From Candidatus Gordonibacter avicola (lineage in GTDB: Bacteria > Actinomycetota > Coriobacteriia > Coriobacteriales > Eggerthellaceae), in contig DXGM01000009.1 of NCBI GenBank assembly GCA_019113915.1, forward strand, positions 23,417 to 87,416: 64,000 bases of DNA, in the 5' to 3' direction. The notes below the pieces were generated by a model that saw only the letters and a list, made by a program, of their open reading frames with translations, was not told where the DNA came from and searched no databases. Positions within the stretch are counted from its first letter, which is position 1. The number at the start of each line of letters is the position of its first letter. The position numbers and the translations under genes were made by a program. Shown here piece after piece: positions 17,156-26,331 of this stretch.

Positions 17156-19393
17156 ATGGAAGAGCGAGACTATAAGTTCGTGAAGCACGAAAAGCCCTAC
17201 ACCTATCGCGAGGGTGATCTGACGGTGACGCGGGGGAGTGCTTGGTCGGGTCCGGGGTGCCACTTGGGTTGTGGCGTGCTGCTCTACACCGATGACGACG
17301 GTAAGCTGGTTAAGGTGGAAGGCGATCCGGAAAATCCGTTCAATGAGGGGCGCTTGTGCGTACGTTGCCTTGACCTGCCCGAAATGGTAAACAACCCCAA
17401 GCGTTTGACCTATCCCATGAAGCGTGCGAAGGAGGATCGCGGTCACGATAAGTGGGAGCGCGTCAGCTGGGATGAGGCACTTCATCTTATTGCCGATGAA
17501 CTCAACAAGGTGAAGAAGACCTATGGTCCTGAGTCGGTTATTTTCTCGTGTGGCACGGGGCGTGATATCGCACCGTATATCACGCGCTTGTGCTGGTCGT
17601 TTGGAAGTCCGAACTTCGTGAACATCTTCTCGGGCAATGCGTGCTATCTGCCGCGTGTGGCTGGCTGCATTGCCACGACTGGCGCGTTCTGGGTTGCCGA
17701 CTGCGCCCAGCAGTTCCCTGACCGCTACGACAACCCTGAGTGGCAGCTTCCCGAGACCATGTTTATCTGGGGAAATTATCCGCTCATTGCGAACTCGGAT
17801 GGTTTCTTTGGTCACTGGGTGGTTGATCTTATGAGACGTGGCATGAAAATTGTCATGATCGACCCGAAGGTTACGTGGCTCTCTGCTAAGGCTGAGGTAC
17901 ATCTGCCCGTGAGGCCGGGTACTGATGCGGCCCTGGCGCTCTCAATGATGAACGTCATTATCAACGAAGATCTGTATGATCATGATTTTGTTGATCGCTG
18001 GTGCTACGGATTCGAAGAATTGCGCGAACATGTGCAGTCATTCACGCCCGAATATGCTGAAACCACAACGTGGGTACCGGCCGATCGTATTCGCACTGCG
18101 GCGCGAATCCTTGCCGCAAGCAAGCCGGCCACGCTCCAGTGGGGTGTGGCGGTTGACATGACGAAGGAGGCGTTGCCGGCTGGTCAGGCTATCATGGCGC
18201 TCTTCCAAGTTACCGGAAACGTGGAAATACCTGGCGGTATTATCGTGCCGCCTGAGATTCTTAACTACGGCGGCGGTTGGGGCTTTGAACTTCTGGGCGA
18301 TGAGCAGAACGAGAAACGCTTGGGTCTGGATAAGTACTCTCTGTTCCGTCTGGGCTTCCAGGCGGCGCATCCCAACACCACAATTGAGGCGATGAAGACG
18401 GGCAAGCCCTATCCCATTAAGGCAGCTTGGGTGCAAACGTCGAACTTCCTCGCGTGCATGTCGGCGAACTCCACGGATGTTGCTGAATGCTTCCGCAACC
18501 TCGACTTCGTGGCGGGTGCTGATCTGTTCATGACGCCGACAATTATGGCGTTCTATGACGTGGTGCTGCCTGCTTCCATGTTCCCTGAGCGCGATGGCGT
18601 GCGTCTGGGTGACGGCGCGCAGCGCGCTGAGGCCATCAATAAGGTGTGCCAGATCGGTGAATGCAAGTCCGATATGGAAATCAACCTGGCGTTGGGTAAA
18701 CTGCTCGCACCCGAGGCGTGGCCGTGGGATAACGTGCAGGACATGTTTACCGAGATGATAAAGACGTCTGGTATCACGTTCCCCGAGTTGCGCGAAGTGG
18801 CACCGGTGTACTTGCCCTTCGAGTACCGCCGACACGAGAAAGGCTTGCTGCGTCCTGACGGAAGTCCTGGCTTCTACACGGCAACGGGTCGTATTGAGCT
18901 GTGGTCGACGTACTATAGCAACGCCGGGCTCGATCCGCTGCCTGTGTTTGACGAACCATCACCTGGCCCGATTGCAACCCCGGAGCTTTTGGATGAGTAC
19001 CCACTCGTGCTTTGCACGGGTGCGCGCCGCTGGCCGTTCTTCCATTCGGAACACCGCCAGGCAGAACGCCTTCTGGCCATGTATCCCGACCCGCTCATTG
19101 AAATTCATCCCGACACGTGCGCCCAGCTCGGTGTGTCTGACGGTGACTGGGTGTGGGTGGAAAACATGCTGGGACGCGCAAAGCGCCGCGTGAAGAAGAC
19201 ACCCATCTTTGATCCCCGCATCGTGGCGGCAGACCATGGCTGGTGGAACCCTGAGGGTGACCCCGAGAATCTCTACGATATCAAGGAACTCTGCATTAAC
19301 AACTTGATTCCTTGGGGCAACGGCAAGAGCGGCTTTGGCGGTAACTATAAGACAAACCTGTGCAAAGTTTATCCGGTGAAGGATGGTGAGTAG
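17156..19393 (+). CDS. molybdopterin-dependent oxidoreductase, dehydroxylase/acetylene-hydratase-like (module 1)
   Basis: This is a 745-aa catalytic subunit of the DMSO reductase superfamily. The N-terminal Fe-S ligands are C35-x3-C39 and C68-x2-C71 (GCHLGCG, LCVRC). The SGNACYLPR motif follows, and its C163 is the probable molybdenum/tungsten ligand. The core has the two bis-MGD binding halves (GRDIAPYI, PRVTWLSA-like DPKVTWLSA) and a C-terminal molydopterin-dinucleotide-binding domain (TGARRWPFFHSEHRQ). There is no twin-arginine signal, so it is cytosolic. The overall pattern matches acetylene hydratase and the gut catechol dehydroxylases. The actual substrate is unknown. The ferredoxin starts 1 bp after the stop. 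Confidence 0.88.
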   Translation: MEERDYKFVKHEKPYTYREGDLTVTRGSAWSGPGCHLGCGVLLYTDDDGKLVKVEGDPENPFNEGRLCVRCLDLPEMVNNPKRLTYPMKRAKEDRGHDKWERVSWDEALHLIADELNKVKKTYGPESVIFSCGTGRDIAPYITRLCWSFGSPNFVNIFSGNACYLPRVAGCIATTGAFWVADCAQQFPDRYDNPEWQLPETMFIWGNYPLIANSDGFFGHWVVDLMRRGMKIVMIDPKVTWLSAKAEVHLPVRPGTDAALALSMMNVIINEDLYDHDFVDRWCYGFEELREHVQSFTPEYAETTTWVPADRIRTAARILAASKPATLQWGVAVDMTKEALPAGQAIMALFQVTGNVEIPGGIIVPPEILNYGGGWGFELLGDEQNEKRLGLDKYSLFRLGFQAAHPNTTIEAMKTGKPYPIKAAWVQTSNFLACMSANSTDVAECFRNLDFVAGADLFMTPTIMAFYDVVLPASMFPERDGVRLGDGAQRAEAINKVCQIGECKSDMEINLALGKLLAPEAWPWDNVQDMFTEMIKTSGITFPELREVAPVYLPFEYRRHEKGLLRPDGSPGFYTATGRIELWSTYYSNAGLDPLPVFDEPSPGPIATPELLDEYPLVLCTGARRWPFFHSEHRQAERLLAMYPDPLIEIHPDTCAQLGVSDGDWVWVENMLGRAKRRVKKTPIFDPRIVAADHGWWNPEGDPENLYDIKELCINNLIPWGNGKSGFGGNYKTNLCKVYPVKDGE

Positions 19394-19394
19394 C

Positions 19395-19736
19395 ATGGCG
19401 GAATATGGATTGCTCGTCGACTACGAGTGGTGCACGGGATGCCATTCCTGTGAAATGGCATGCGCGGTTGAGCATGCGTTTCCTGTGGGACAGTGCGGCG
19501 TGGTCGTGTGTGAGATAGGTCCGTGGAGCTACGGACCAGCGAATGACCGCTGGCAAGTAGGGTATCAGCCGGCGTTTAGCGATCAGTGCGACCTTTGTGC
19601 CGCTCGCACGGCTGTGGGTAAGCTTCCGGCCTGTGTACACCATTGCCAGGCGAAATGCTTGGAGTACGGTGAACTCACCGATTTGGCGCACAAGATTGGC
19701 AGCAAGTCCAAGCAGGCACTGGTTGCGCTCGCCTAA
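19395..19736 (+). CDS. 4Fe-4S electron-transfer subunit of module 1
   Basis: The 113-aa partner of the Mo enzyme is a short DmsB/HycB-like ferredoxin. CTGCHSCEMAC gives one cluster site. CDLC, then a ~12-residue loop, then CVHHCQAKC gives a second. Only about two clusters are likely, against four in a full DmsB. The start ATG at 19395 gives the family N-terminus MAEYGLLVDYEWC, shared with the copies at 26332 and 39692. It is expected to pass electrons to the catalytic subunit in the cytosol. Confidence 0.9.
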   Translation: MAEYGLLVDYEWCTGCHSCEMACAVEHAFPVGQCGVVVCEIGPWSYGPANDRWQVGYQPAFSDQCDLCAARTAVGKLPACVHHCQAKCLEYGELTDLAHKIGSKSKQALVALA

Positions 19737-19783
19737 TGGAGCAAGAACATCGATATAAAGCAGTGTGGGAGGGCGGCAGTGAA

Positions 19784-19999
19784 ATGAATGCCGCCGCCCC
19801 CACTGCTCCGAGTGACGTTACTGAGATCGCTGGATCCGTGGAAGGGGAAAGTGCGGATGTGGTGTCGGGCGCGACTGTTTGTGCACAGCTTGAGGCTGCG
19901 GGTCGCCAAGCGCTTGCGCGGGCAGGAATTGAGTGTGTTCCACCGCCCGGGATTACTCCGGCAGAGATGATAAACTATCCATGCGATCAGGCAAAATGA
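19784..19999 (+). CDS. 71-aa small protein with DxxSGAT flavinylation-type motif
   Basis: This small ORF begins with ATG 19784 behind GGGAGGG. An ATG at 19736 overlapping the ferredoxin stop (TAATG) would add 16 residues. Residues 25-31 read DVVSGAT, an exact fit to D-x-x-S/T-G-A-T, where ApbE attaches FMN in FMN-binding domains. The following helix VCAQLEAAGRQALARAG is also FMN_bind-like. A CVPPPGITP stretch comes next. The N-terminal half of the FMN-binding fold is absent. An 87-aa protein at 34825-35088 in module 3 shares the motif and the C..PP..PPGI tail. Role unknown; a flavin-carrying or Mo-module accessory protein is a hypothesis. Confidence 0.6.
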   Translation: MNAAAPTAPSDVTEIAGSVEGESADVVSGATVCAQLEAAGRQALARAGIECVPPPGITPAEMINYPCDQAK

Positions 20000-20090
20000 T
20001 GATTTGAGACATCATATTCTTCGGGCGCATCGCCTGTTGTGCGGTGCGCCCGCTTGGGGGGATTCTAGCTCGGAAGAGGGGGTGGTGCAG

Positions 20091-21629
20091 GTGGAGAAGC
20101 TTTCTGCAAAGGAGCGGATGCTTCGATTGCTGCACCGGTTGGCGGGCGGCCAAGCTGTGTCGTCCGATTCACTTGTACACGAGTTTTCTGTGTTGCCGGT
20201 TCTTGCGGTGTCGTGTTATTGGATTTGGCTCTACATAGCCTATTCGCTTGATGTGTTCGTAGTCCCTTTCGAAGATATCGTGCGCTTCGATATCCTTCAA
20301 AAGGGATTTGGCTTTCTAGGGGCAGCCCTGTTTATGATTGTTGTCGCGCGATTGCGCACGGCGACATTCTTCGAACGTACCCCCTTTCTTCCGCTCTTTG
20401 CCCTTGGTGCGGCTGCATCAATTGTGGTGGTATCGGCGCTTGCGCGGGCGGGGATTGTGGTAGCGGTGCCCGTAATTCTCCTGGTATGGCTGCTTATGGG
20501 AGCGGGTACCGCTGCGGCGTTCCTTCGTTTGTTTGACGGCTTGCAGGGGGCGGGCCAGGACCGGTTTTGTGCGATTAACTCGCTGGCGCTCCTGCTCTCA
20601 GGATTCTTCTATTTGCTGTTGCTTGGCTTGCAAGATGGTATACGGTTGGTGCTCACAATTTTTGTCGTGTGCTGCACTGCGTTTGCGCCACTCAGCACAC
20701 CGGGATCTGGCGCGGCGTCTGGCAATGATGATGGCGTGAGTGCTGGAAACGGGACAGGTGGTAAGCGAGAGGTGTCTGCTGGTGGGGTAAAGTCACCGCA
20801 AGCGCCCGCTGCAGCGGCCGTGAGTGCACTTCTCAGTTTTCGCGGAGAGTTGTTTTTGTTAAGCGTGGTCTTTGGCTTGGCTTACTGCTTGGGTATTTCG
20901 CTCAGCACGATGACGGGAAGTTTGGAGTTCATTTGGCTCTCCCTTTGTATTCCGGGCATCTTCCTCATTTTGTACAGCGTGTTTTTGAAGAATCGTATGT
21001 CGGTGCGCGTACTGCTGACCTTCTTGTTTCCTATTGCAGCGTTCTTTTTGCTGCTCTTGCCGTTCAGCAATCCCTTCGGGCTCGTGTTGTGTTGCAGCTT
21101 GCTGGTGATGTGTTTCACTACGTATGACGTGCTTAATGTTGTGCGCTTGCGCAGCATTATTGCAGCAAATCGGCTGCCCCGTGCAAAATCGTGGGCAACG
21201 GGTCGTTATCCGCAGCTTGCAGGCTTGGTTATTGGCTGGACCATCGGGTATGCGATGTTGCTTTCTGACGACGCGCTTAAAGGAGTACTGCCTGCTGTGT
21301 GCGTTGCGCTGGTGGTGGCGATTGTTGGCATGCTTACACGTTATGTATGGAAGTTCAGCGATGCGCCGACGGGAGTTTCCCAGGTATCAGAGGAAACCGT
21401 TGAGCAGGTTTACGATGCCATTGCGCTGCGCTATGGGCTCTCGCCCCGCGAGTGTGAGGTTATGGCGCTCTTGGTGCGCGGTTACAGCACCGAGCGCATT
21501 GGCAAAGATCTCAGTATTTCTTATCACACCGTAAAGACGCACGTGTACCACATTTACCAAAAGGTGGGAGTTCACGCTCAGCAAGAACTTATCGATTTGG
21601 TGGAAGAACGGCTTCGTTTGATGCGGTAA
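20091..21629 (+). CDS. membrane-spanning LuxR-family regulator (module 1)
   Basis: This protein of about 512 aa has roughly 12 hydrophobic segments (residues ~25-400), interrupted by a Gly/Ser-rich loop. A C-terminal LuxR-type helix-turn-helix follows (LSPRECEVMALLVRGYSTERIGKDLSISYHTVKTHVYHIYQKV). Such MFS-like sensor plus LuxR proteins accompany Mo-enzyme clusters in Eggerthellaceae and are thought to sense the substrate at the membrane. The start is uncertain: GTG 20091 (VEKLSAKERM) behind GGAAGAGGG is preferred, with GTG 20082 and TTG 20004 as alternatives. It probably controls module 1, inferred from adjacency. Confidence 0.85.
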   Translation: MEKLSAKERMLRLLHRLAGGQAVSSDSLVHEFSVLPVLAVSCYWIWLYIAYSLDVFVVPFEDIVRFDILQKGFGFLGAALFMIVVARLRTATFFERTPFLPLFALGAAASIVVVSALARAGIVVAVPVILLVWLLMGAGTAAAFLRLFDGLQGAGQDRFCAINSLALLLSGFFYLLLLGLQDGIRLVLTIFVVCCTAFAPLSTPGSGAASGNDDGVSAGNGTGGKREVSAGGVKSPQAPAAAAVSALLSFRGELFLLSVVFGLAYCLGISLSTMTGSLEFIWLSLCIPGIFLILYSVFLKNRMSVRVLLTFLFPIAAFFLLLLPFSNPFGLVLCCSLLVMCFTTYDVLNVVRLRSIIAANRLPRAKSWATGRYPQLAGLVIGWTIGYAMLLSDDALKGVLPAVCVALVVAIVGMLTRYVWKFSDAPTGVSQVSEETVEQVYDAIALRYGLSPRECEVMALLVRGYSTERIGKDLSISYHTVKTHVYHIYQKVGVHAQQELIDLVEERLRLMR

Positions 21630-21642
21630 TGTTCTCCGCGCG

Positions 21643-21676
21643 CCCCTTTCCTAAAAAGGGTAGTTTGTGATATACT
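21643..21676 (+). promoter_or_regulatory. hairpin then rpoD extended -10 promoter
   Basis: CCCTTT-cctaa-AAAGGG (about 21644-21660) is a weak stem after the LuxR stop. TGATATACT (21668-21676) is an extended -10 about 75 bp before the rpoD start. No good -35 is seen, as expected for extended -10 promoters. Confidence 0.5.
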
Positions 21677-21750
21677 GCTCCGCTGTATCTTTGCGCCCGG
21701 TGCGTGTGCTGCAGCATGTCCGAGCGCATCTTGTTGGAAAGGAAGATCAC

Positions 21751-22974
21751 GTGGCCCAAGCCTCTAAAAGCAAAGCCTCTGAAAAAGACGCCAAGAACGT
21801 TGCGAAAGCCCCGATCGATACCGAAGAGATACTGGACGACGATGAAACGCTCGACGTCGAACCCGACGTGAGTGCCGCCGATACCCTCGACGAAGACAAG
21901 CTTGAAACGAGCCTCGATGAAGACGAGGACCTGCTTGAAGGCATTCCTGAAGAGGAGCTGAAAGCAACCGTTGAGGTGCAACTGCCGCGCGTTGGCAAGA
22001 GCAAGGCGCGCGTTGCACGCAAGCGCAGCGCCGATGCGGGCGTGACCATGCTCACGGGCGACCCGGTGCGTATGTATTTGAAGGAGATCGGCAAGGTTCC
22101 GCTGCTGACCGCCGCTGAGGAAATTGACCTGGCCATGAAAATTGAGGCCGGTGTCGCCGCCACCGAGGAACTTGAGCGTGCCGAAGACGAAGGCATTGAG
22201 CTTGAGCGCCGCGAGAAGCGCCGCCTCGGCCGCATTGAACAGGTGGGCCTCGACGCCAAGCAGCAGCTCATTGAAGCGAACCTGCGTCTCGTGGTGTCCA
22301 TCGCCAAGCGCTACGTGGGCCGCGGCATGCTGTTTTTGGACCTCATCCAGGAGGGAAACCTCGGTCTCATCCGTGCGGTAGAGAAGTTTGACTACACGAA
22401 GGGCTTCAAATTCTCCACGTATGCTACCTGGTGGATTCGCCAGGCCATCACGCGCGCCATCGCTGACCAGGCTCGCACCATCCGTATTCCCGTGCATATG
22501 GTGGAAACCATCAACAAGTTGGTGCGCATTCAGCGCCAGTTGCTGCAAGAACTCGGCCGCGAACCTACGCCCGAGGAAATTGGCAAGGAGATGGGCCTGC
22601 CCGCCGAGCGCGTGCGCGAGATTCAGAAGATCTCGCAGGAGCCGGTGAGCTTGGAAACGCCCATCGGTGAAGAGGAAGACTCCCAGCTGGGAGACTTCAT
22701 CGAGGACGACGCCGCCGTGGTGCCGCCCGATGCCGCCAGCTTCAGCATGCTGCAAGAGCAGCTGTCGAAGGTGCTCGATGGCCTTGCCGAGCGCGAGCGC
22801 AAGGTAATTAGCCTGCGCTTCGGTTTGGAAGACGGGCATCCTCGCACGCTTGAGGAAGTGGGACGCGAGTTTGGTGTCACGCGTGAACGCATTCGCCAGA
22901 TTGAGAGCAAGACGCTGGCGAAGCTGCGCCACCCCTCGCGCTCTTCGAAGTTGAAGGATTATTTGGAGGACTAG
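21751..22974 (+). CDS. rpoD: primary RNA polymerase sigma factor RpoD/SigA
   Basis: The 407-aa sigma-70 has a highly acidic N-terminal extension (about 75 residues with repeated DDDE, DEDED). Region 1.2 is [17 protein letters not shown], region 2 [27 protein letters not shown] and [15 protein letters not shown], region 3 the PTPEEI block, and region 4.2 [22 protein letters not shown]. It directs housekeeping transcription. The start is GTG 21751 behind AAAGGAAG. Upstream sequence back to 21667 is non-homologous and overlaps the promoter. A strong terminator follows. Confidence 0.97.
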   Translation: MAQASKSKASEKDAKNVAKAPIDTEEILDDDETLDVEPDVSAADTLDEDKLETSLDEDEDLLEGIPEEELKATVEVQLPRVGKSKARVARKRSADAGVTMLTGDPVRMYLKEIGKVPLLTAAEEIDLAMKIEAGVAATEELERAEDEGIELERREKRRLGRIEQVGLDAKQQLIEANLRLVVSIAKRYVGRGMLFLDLIQEGNLGLIRAVEKFDYTKGFKFSTYATWWIRQAITRAIADQARTIRIPVHMVETINKLVRIQRQLLQELGREPTPEEIGKEMGLPAERVREIQKISQEPVSLETPIGEEEDSQLGDFIEDDAAVVPPDAASFSMLQEQLSKVLDGLAERERKVISLRFGLEDGHPRTLEEVGREFGVTRERIRQIESKTLAKLRHPSRSSKLKDYLED

Positions 22975-22978
22975 CAGG

Positions 22979-23008
22979 TTTCGGCGGCTTACCAGCCGCC
23001 GAAAATTC
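22979..23008 (+). terminator. terminator after rpoD
   Basis: TTTCGGCGGCT (22979-22989) pairs with AGCCGCCGAAA (22994-23004) in an 11-bp perfect stem with a TACC loop, followed by ATTCT. Confidence 0.75.
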
Positions 23009-23019
23009 TCGACGCTGCG

Positions 23020-23118
23020 AAACCCCCTCGCACCGATCCTCGCCCCTTTTTCGCTTACCTTCGCGTACCTCAGTACGCTCAGCCGCGAAACGGGGCGATT
23101 ATCGGTACGAGGGGGTTT
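23020..23118. repeat. 99-bp imperfect inverted repeat
   Basis: AAACCCCCTCG... at 23020 is complementary to ...CGAGGGGGTTT ending at 23118 over about 27 positions with a few mismatches (GGTGCG versus GGTACG, GAGG versus ATTA). The inner part holds GCGTAC-ctca-GTACGC. The whole stretch can fold as one long hairpin. It is non-coding. Confidence 0.65.
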
Positions 23119-23124
23119 CTCGCT

Positions 23125-23330
23125 GACTGACTAGCGCCAACCGGGGAGAAACTTGTTCTACCTGTGAGTTTGACTTACTTGCGCCAACCAGCGTGTCTTT
23201 GGTTTAACCAGCGATACTTACTATGCTAACCCGCGCGTCGCTAAGTTCCACCTGCGGCAAACTCACTCCGCTGATTGGCAGTAGCCTATTCCACCTGTGA
23301 TTTTTACTGAGTTGTGCCAACCTGGCGCCC
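23125..23330. repeat. imperfect tandem motif array in rpoD-rlmKL gap
   Basis: The strings TTCTACCTGTGAGTTT, TTCCACCTGCGGCAAA and TTCCACCTGTGATTTT alternate with GCGCCAACC, GTGCCAACC and related GCTAACCC. Pitch is roughly 50-65 bp, so two to three decayed units are present. No gene was found here. Possible decayed REP cluster or regulatory array. Confidence 0.4.
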
Positions 23331-23403
23331 TCTTACCCTTCTCCTGTTTTATCCTTGCTCAGTGAATCAAACTTACTTCCCTTGATGATTGGAAATGTGC
23401 GCC

Positions 23404-25710
23404 ATGGATGCCTATAACCTTGAATTGTTTGCGAGTTGCCTTGCGGGGTTGGAGGGGGAGTTGGCTGAGGAACTCAAGCGGCTTGGCGTGCGCCGTGTGC
23501 GTCCGCTTGGCGGGGGCGTGGCGTTTTTCTGCGACGCGCGGCGGGCGCTGGCGGCGTGTTTGTGGTCGCGGTTGGCGTCGCGCATTTCGCTGGTGGTGGG
23601 GCGTGTGGATGCGGCGAGTGCCGATGCGCTGTATGACGGCGTGCGGGCGCTGCCGTGGGAAGAAGTTATTGCGCCCGGTGCGAGTATGGCGGTGCAGGCG
23701 CATGGTATGAACGCGGAACTGCGCAACACACGCTTCACAGCGCTCAAGGTGAAGGATGCGGTGTGCGATAGGCTGTGTGAGGTGCGCGGGCAGCGGCCTG
23801 ACGTGGACGCGGCGTCGCCGGATGCGCTCGTGGATGTGCGGGTGCGCGAGGGGCGCGCCACCGTGTCGCTCGACTTGGTGGGTGCGTCGCTCTACCGGCG
23901 CACCTATTTAACCCCCGATGATGGTGCTGAGGCGCCGCTTGAGTGTGCGCTGGCCGCAGGGCTGCTGGCGGTGGCTGGCTGGCGCGGCGAGGTGCGCGGC
24001 GATGCGGCGCTTGTTGACCCGGCATGCGGCGACGGTGCCGTGGTGGTGGAAGCCGCGGCGGTGGCATGTGACCTTGCACCAGGCCTTGCGCGCGATGCGT
24101 GGGGTTTCTTCGGCTGGGCGGGATTTGATGAGGACGTGTGGGTGGACGTGCTCGACGAGGCGGACGAGCGTTTCGAGCGCGGTTTAGCGGCGCAGCTGGG
24201 CGAAGGGGTTGCAGCCAGCTCGTCGGTGGCACCCGACCTTACACGCGTGCGCATTGCGGGCCTTTCTACCTCGTCGCCAGCTATTGCGCGGGCGCGCGGG
24301 CGCGCCAAGCGCATGGGCTTGCGTCAGGTGGTCAGCATCGAGCACGGAGGTGCGCAGGAGGCTTCTGCGCTCGTTGAGCGCACGGTGGCCGCCGCCAATG
24401 CCGCCAACGTCACGGGCACCGACACCGCAGCGCTCTGTCTGGTAGCCAGCGTGCTGGGTGCGCGCGAACAGGCTTCGGAAGCCAGCGCGCAAGCTCATGC
24501 TGCGGCCTTTGTTGCCGCTGCTCAAGCGGCGCCGGTTGGTTCGGCGTTTGCCGTGGCGGGTGGCCAGGCGGTGGAAGATCGCTTTGGCATTGCGCCCGCT
24601 CTTCGCACGGAACTGGGCCGTGATCGCGTGGCCGTTGAGGCGCTTGTGTTCGACAAGCAGCCCGCTCAGGCGGCCGTCGTGGTGGTTCCTGACCCAGCGG
24701 GTGGTGCGGAACATCGCGTGGAGGTGCTCGAACAGGGCTCAGACCAATTCGCCGCGCGCCTGTTCAAGGTGGCCAAAGAGCACCGCAAGTGGGCACGCCG
24801 CGAAGGGGTGGGGTGCTATCGCGTGTACGACGCCGACCTGCCCGAATACGCGGTTGCCATCGACCTCTACACCGGTGCGGGTGATGCTGAGGGCAACCTC
24901 TACCTGCACATTGCCGAATATGCGCCGCCGTCGTCCGTCGACCCCGCGAAGGCGCGCCGCCGCTTCGATGACGTGCTGGCACTCGCGCCCGTTGCGCTGG
25001 GGGTTCGCCCTGACCACGTGTTTGCCAAAACGCGCCGGCGTGACAAGGGCGGCGCGCAGTACCGCGATGCCGGACGGCGCAGCTACGTCACACAGGTGCA
25101 GGAGGACGGCTTCCTGTTGGAGGTGGATCTGTCGGGGTACTTGGACACGGGGCTCTTCCTCGACCATCGCCTCACGCGCGCGCTCGTAGGACAGAAGGCG
25201 GCCGGCAAGCGCTTCCTCAACCTGTTTGCCTATACCGGCGCAGCCACGGTGCACGCCGCCGGTGGGGGAGCGCTCGAAACGTGTACGGTCGACCTGTCGC
25301 AGACCTACCTCGACTGGGCGCGCCGCAACATGGCCGCAAACGGCTTCGAAGGCCCGGCGCACGCGTTTGAGCGCGCCGACGTGCTCTCCTGGATCACCGA
25401 ATGCCGTCGCTCGCCGCGCCGCTTCGACCTAATTTTTGTCGACCCGCCCACGTTCTCCAACTCCAAAGCCATGGGCAGCCGCACGTGGGATGTACAGCGC
25501 GACCACGTGGAGCTGCTGATAGGCGTGTCCCGCCTGCTCACCGAGGGCGGCGAGGCCGTGTTCTCCTGCAACCTGCGCACCTTCAAGCCCGACGTCGACG
25601 CGCTTGCGAAATACGGCGTGTCCCTTGAGGACATCACCGCACAAACCATCCCCCACGACTTCGAACGTAACCCCAAAATCCACCACTGTTACCTGGTGAA
25701 ACGCGCATAA
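23404..25710 (+). CDS. rlmL: bifunctional 23S rRNA methyltransferase RlmKL
   Basis: The 768-aa protein fuses an RlmL-type m2G2445 methyltransferase and an RlmK-type m7G2069 methyltransferase. N-terminal ferredoxin-like plus THUMP domain (about residues 1-160) starts MDAYNLELFASCLAGLE. The first Rossmann domain has DPACGDGAVVVEAA (the DPxCGSGT motif). The second has NLFAYTGAATVHAA and the catalytic-type DPPTFSNSKAM. The start is ATG 23404 with GGAA 9 bp upstream; TTG 23389 and ATG 23395 are in frame, but add residues not typical of the family. In E. coli both activities are also fused. It is convergent with the next gene, 9 bp away. Confidence 0.93.
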   Translation: MDAYNLELFASCLAGLEGELAEELKRLGVRRVRPLGGGVAFFCDARRALAACLWSRLASRISLVVGRVDAASADALYDGVRALPWEEVIAPGASMAVQAHGMNAELRNTRFTALKVKDAVCDRLCEVRGQRPDVDAASPDALVDVRVREGRATVSLDLVGASLYRRTYLTPDDGAEAPLECALAAGLLAVAGWRGEVRGDAALVDPACGDGAVVVEAAAVACDLAPGLARDAWGFFGWAGFDEDVWVDVLDEADERFERGLAAQLGEGVAASSSVAPDLTRVRIAGLSTSSPAIARARGRAKRMGLRQVVSIEHGGAQEASALVERTVAAANAANVTGTDTAALCLVASVLGAREQASEASAQAHAAAFVAAAQAAPVGSAFAVAGGQAVEDRFGIAPALRTELGRDRVAVEALVFDKQPAQAAVVVVPDPAGGAEHRVEVLEQGSDQFAARLFKVAKEHRKWARREGVGCYRVYDADLPEYAVAIDLYTGAGDAEGNLYLHIAEYAPPSSVDPAKARRRFDDVLALAPVALGVRPDHVFAKTRRRDKGGAQYRDAGRRSYVTQVQEDGFLLEVDLSGYLDTGLFLDHRLTRALVGQKAAGKRFLNLFAYTGAATVHAAGGGALETCTVDLSQTYLDWARRNMAANGFEGPAHAFERADVLSWITECRRSPRRFDLIFVDPPTFSNSKAMGSRTWDVQRDHVELLIGVSRLLTEGGEAVFSCNLRTFKPDVDALAKYGVSLEDITAQTIPHDFERNPKIHHCYLVKRA

Positions 25711-25719
25711 TAAAGATGG

Positions 25720-26262
25720 CTATTGCGCGTCCGACGGCACGGGTGCGCAATCGGCTTCCCACTGCTCTAAGATCACGCTGCCGCGGTACTTGTACACGCC
25801 GTAGATGCCGGCGAAATCGTAGCCGGCGCAGGTGAACGTGCCGCCGATGGAGGTCACGAACTCAGCGGCTTCCACGTTGAACGCGCCACGCTGGAAAACG
25901 TAGAAGTTCGCGATGTTATCGCGGCTGCCTGTGGGGGCCAGCATGAGGCCCGTGCCAAACTGGATGGGCAGCCCGTCACCCTTTAAGCGCAGGTTCTCAA
26001 TTATGAGGTCGGGCTCGAAGCGGTAGATCCAACTCTTGCGCTTAAGTACCGCCCACGCGGCCCACACCGACGTGTTCTTCTGCGTCTCGTCGGCGTACAG
26101 CGCGTTGAAAAAGTCCTGATAGGACGTGGCCCCGTCCAAGTACGGCTCGTACTCAGGTAACACGTTTGACTCTGACGACACATACAACAACAAGCGTTCC
26201 AACGTCGCCCGCGAAGCCAGCGGCGCCCCCTCAATACTGGTTTTCAATTCGGCATAGTCCAT
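25720..26262 (-). CDS. hypothetical protein, third gene of module 2
   Basis: The 180-aa soluble protein has no family I recognise. The first half is helical (ASRATLERLLLYV), and the second half is beta-rich with aromatic and Gly residues (FQRGAFNVEAAEFVTSIGG, YDFAGIYGVYKY). The start ATG at 26262 has AGGAG 8 bp upstream. It lies 69 bp downstream of the module 2 ferredoxin, behind a strong hairpin at 26290-26320, and is probably co-transcribed. It shows no TorD/NarJ signature, so a Mo-chaperone role is not supported. A module-specific accessory function is inferred from position only. Confidence 0.7.
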   Translation of the reverse strand: MDYAELKTSIEGAPLASRATLERLLLYVSSESNVLPEYEPYLDGATSYQDFFNALYADETQKNTSVWAAWAVLKRKSWIYRFEPDLIIENLRLKGDGLPIQFGTGLMLAPTGSRDNIANFYVFQRGAFNVEAAEFVTSIGGTFTCAGYDFAGIYGVYKYRGSVILEQWEADCAPVPSDAQ

Positions 26263-26289
26263 GGGAAACTCCTCATTCCGGATGAAACT

Positions 26290-26320
26290 GAGGAAGGGGC
26301 AGCCGAGCCGCCCCTTCCTC
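26290..26320 (-). other. intercistronic hairpin in module 2
   Basis: GAGGAAGGGGC (26290-26300) and GCCCCTTCCTC (26310-26320) form a perfect 11-bp stem with a 9-nt loop, between the ferredoxin and the 180-aa gene. It lacks a U-tract, so an mRNA-stability or partial-attenuation role is more likely than full termination. Confidence 0.6.
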
Positions 26321-26331
26321 TCAAAGCCCTT

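Noticed and set aside
25720..26262. TorD/NarJ-type Mo-enzyme chaperone
   Set aside because: The 180-aa protein is beta-rich in its second half and lacks the helical TorD signature, so only the position suggests it.
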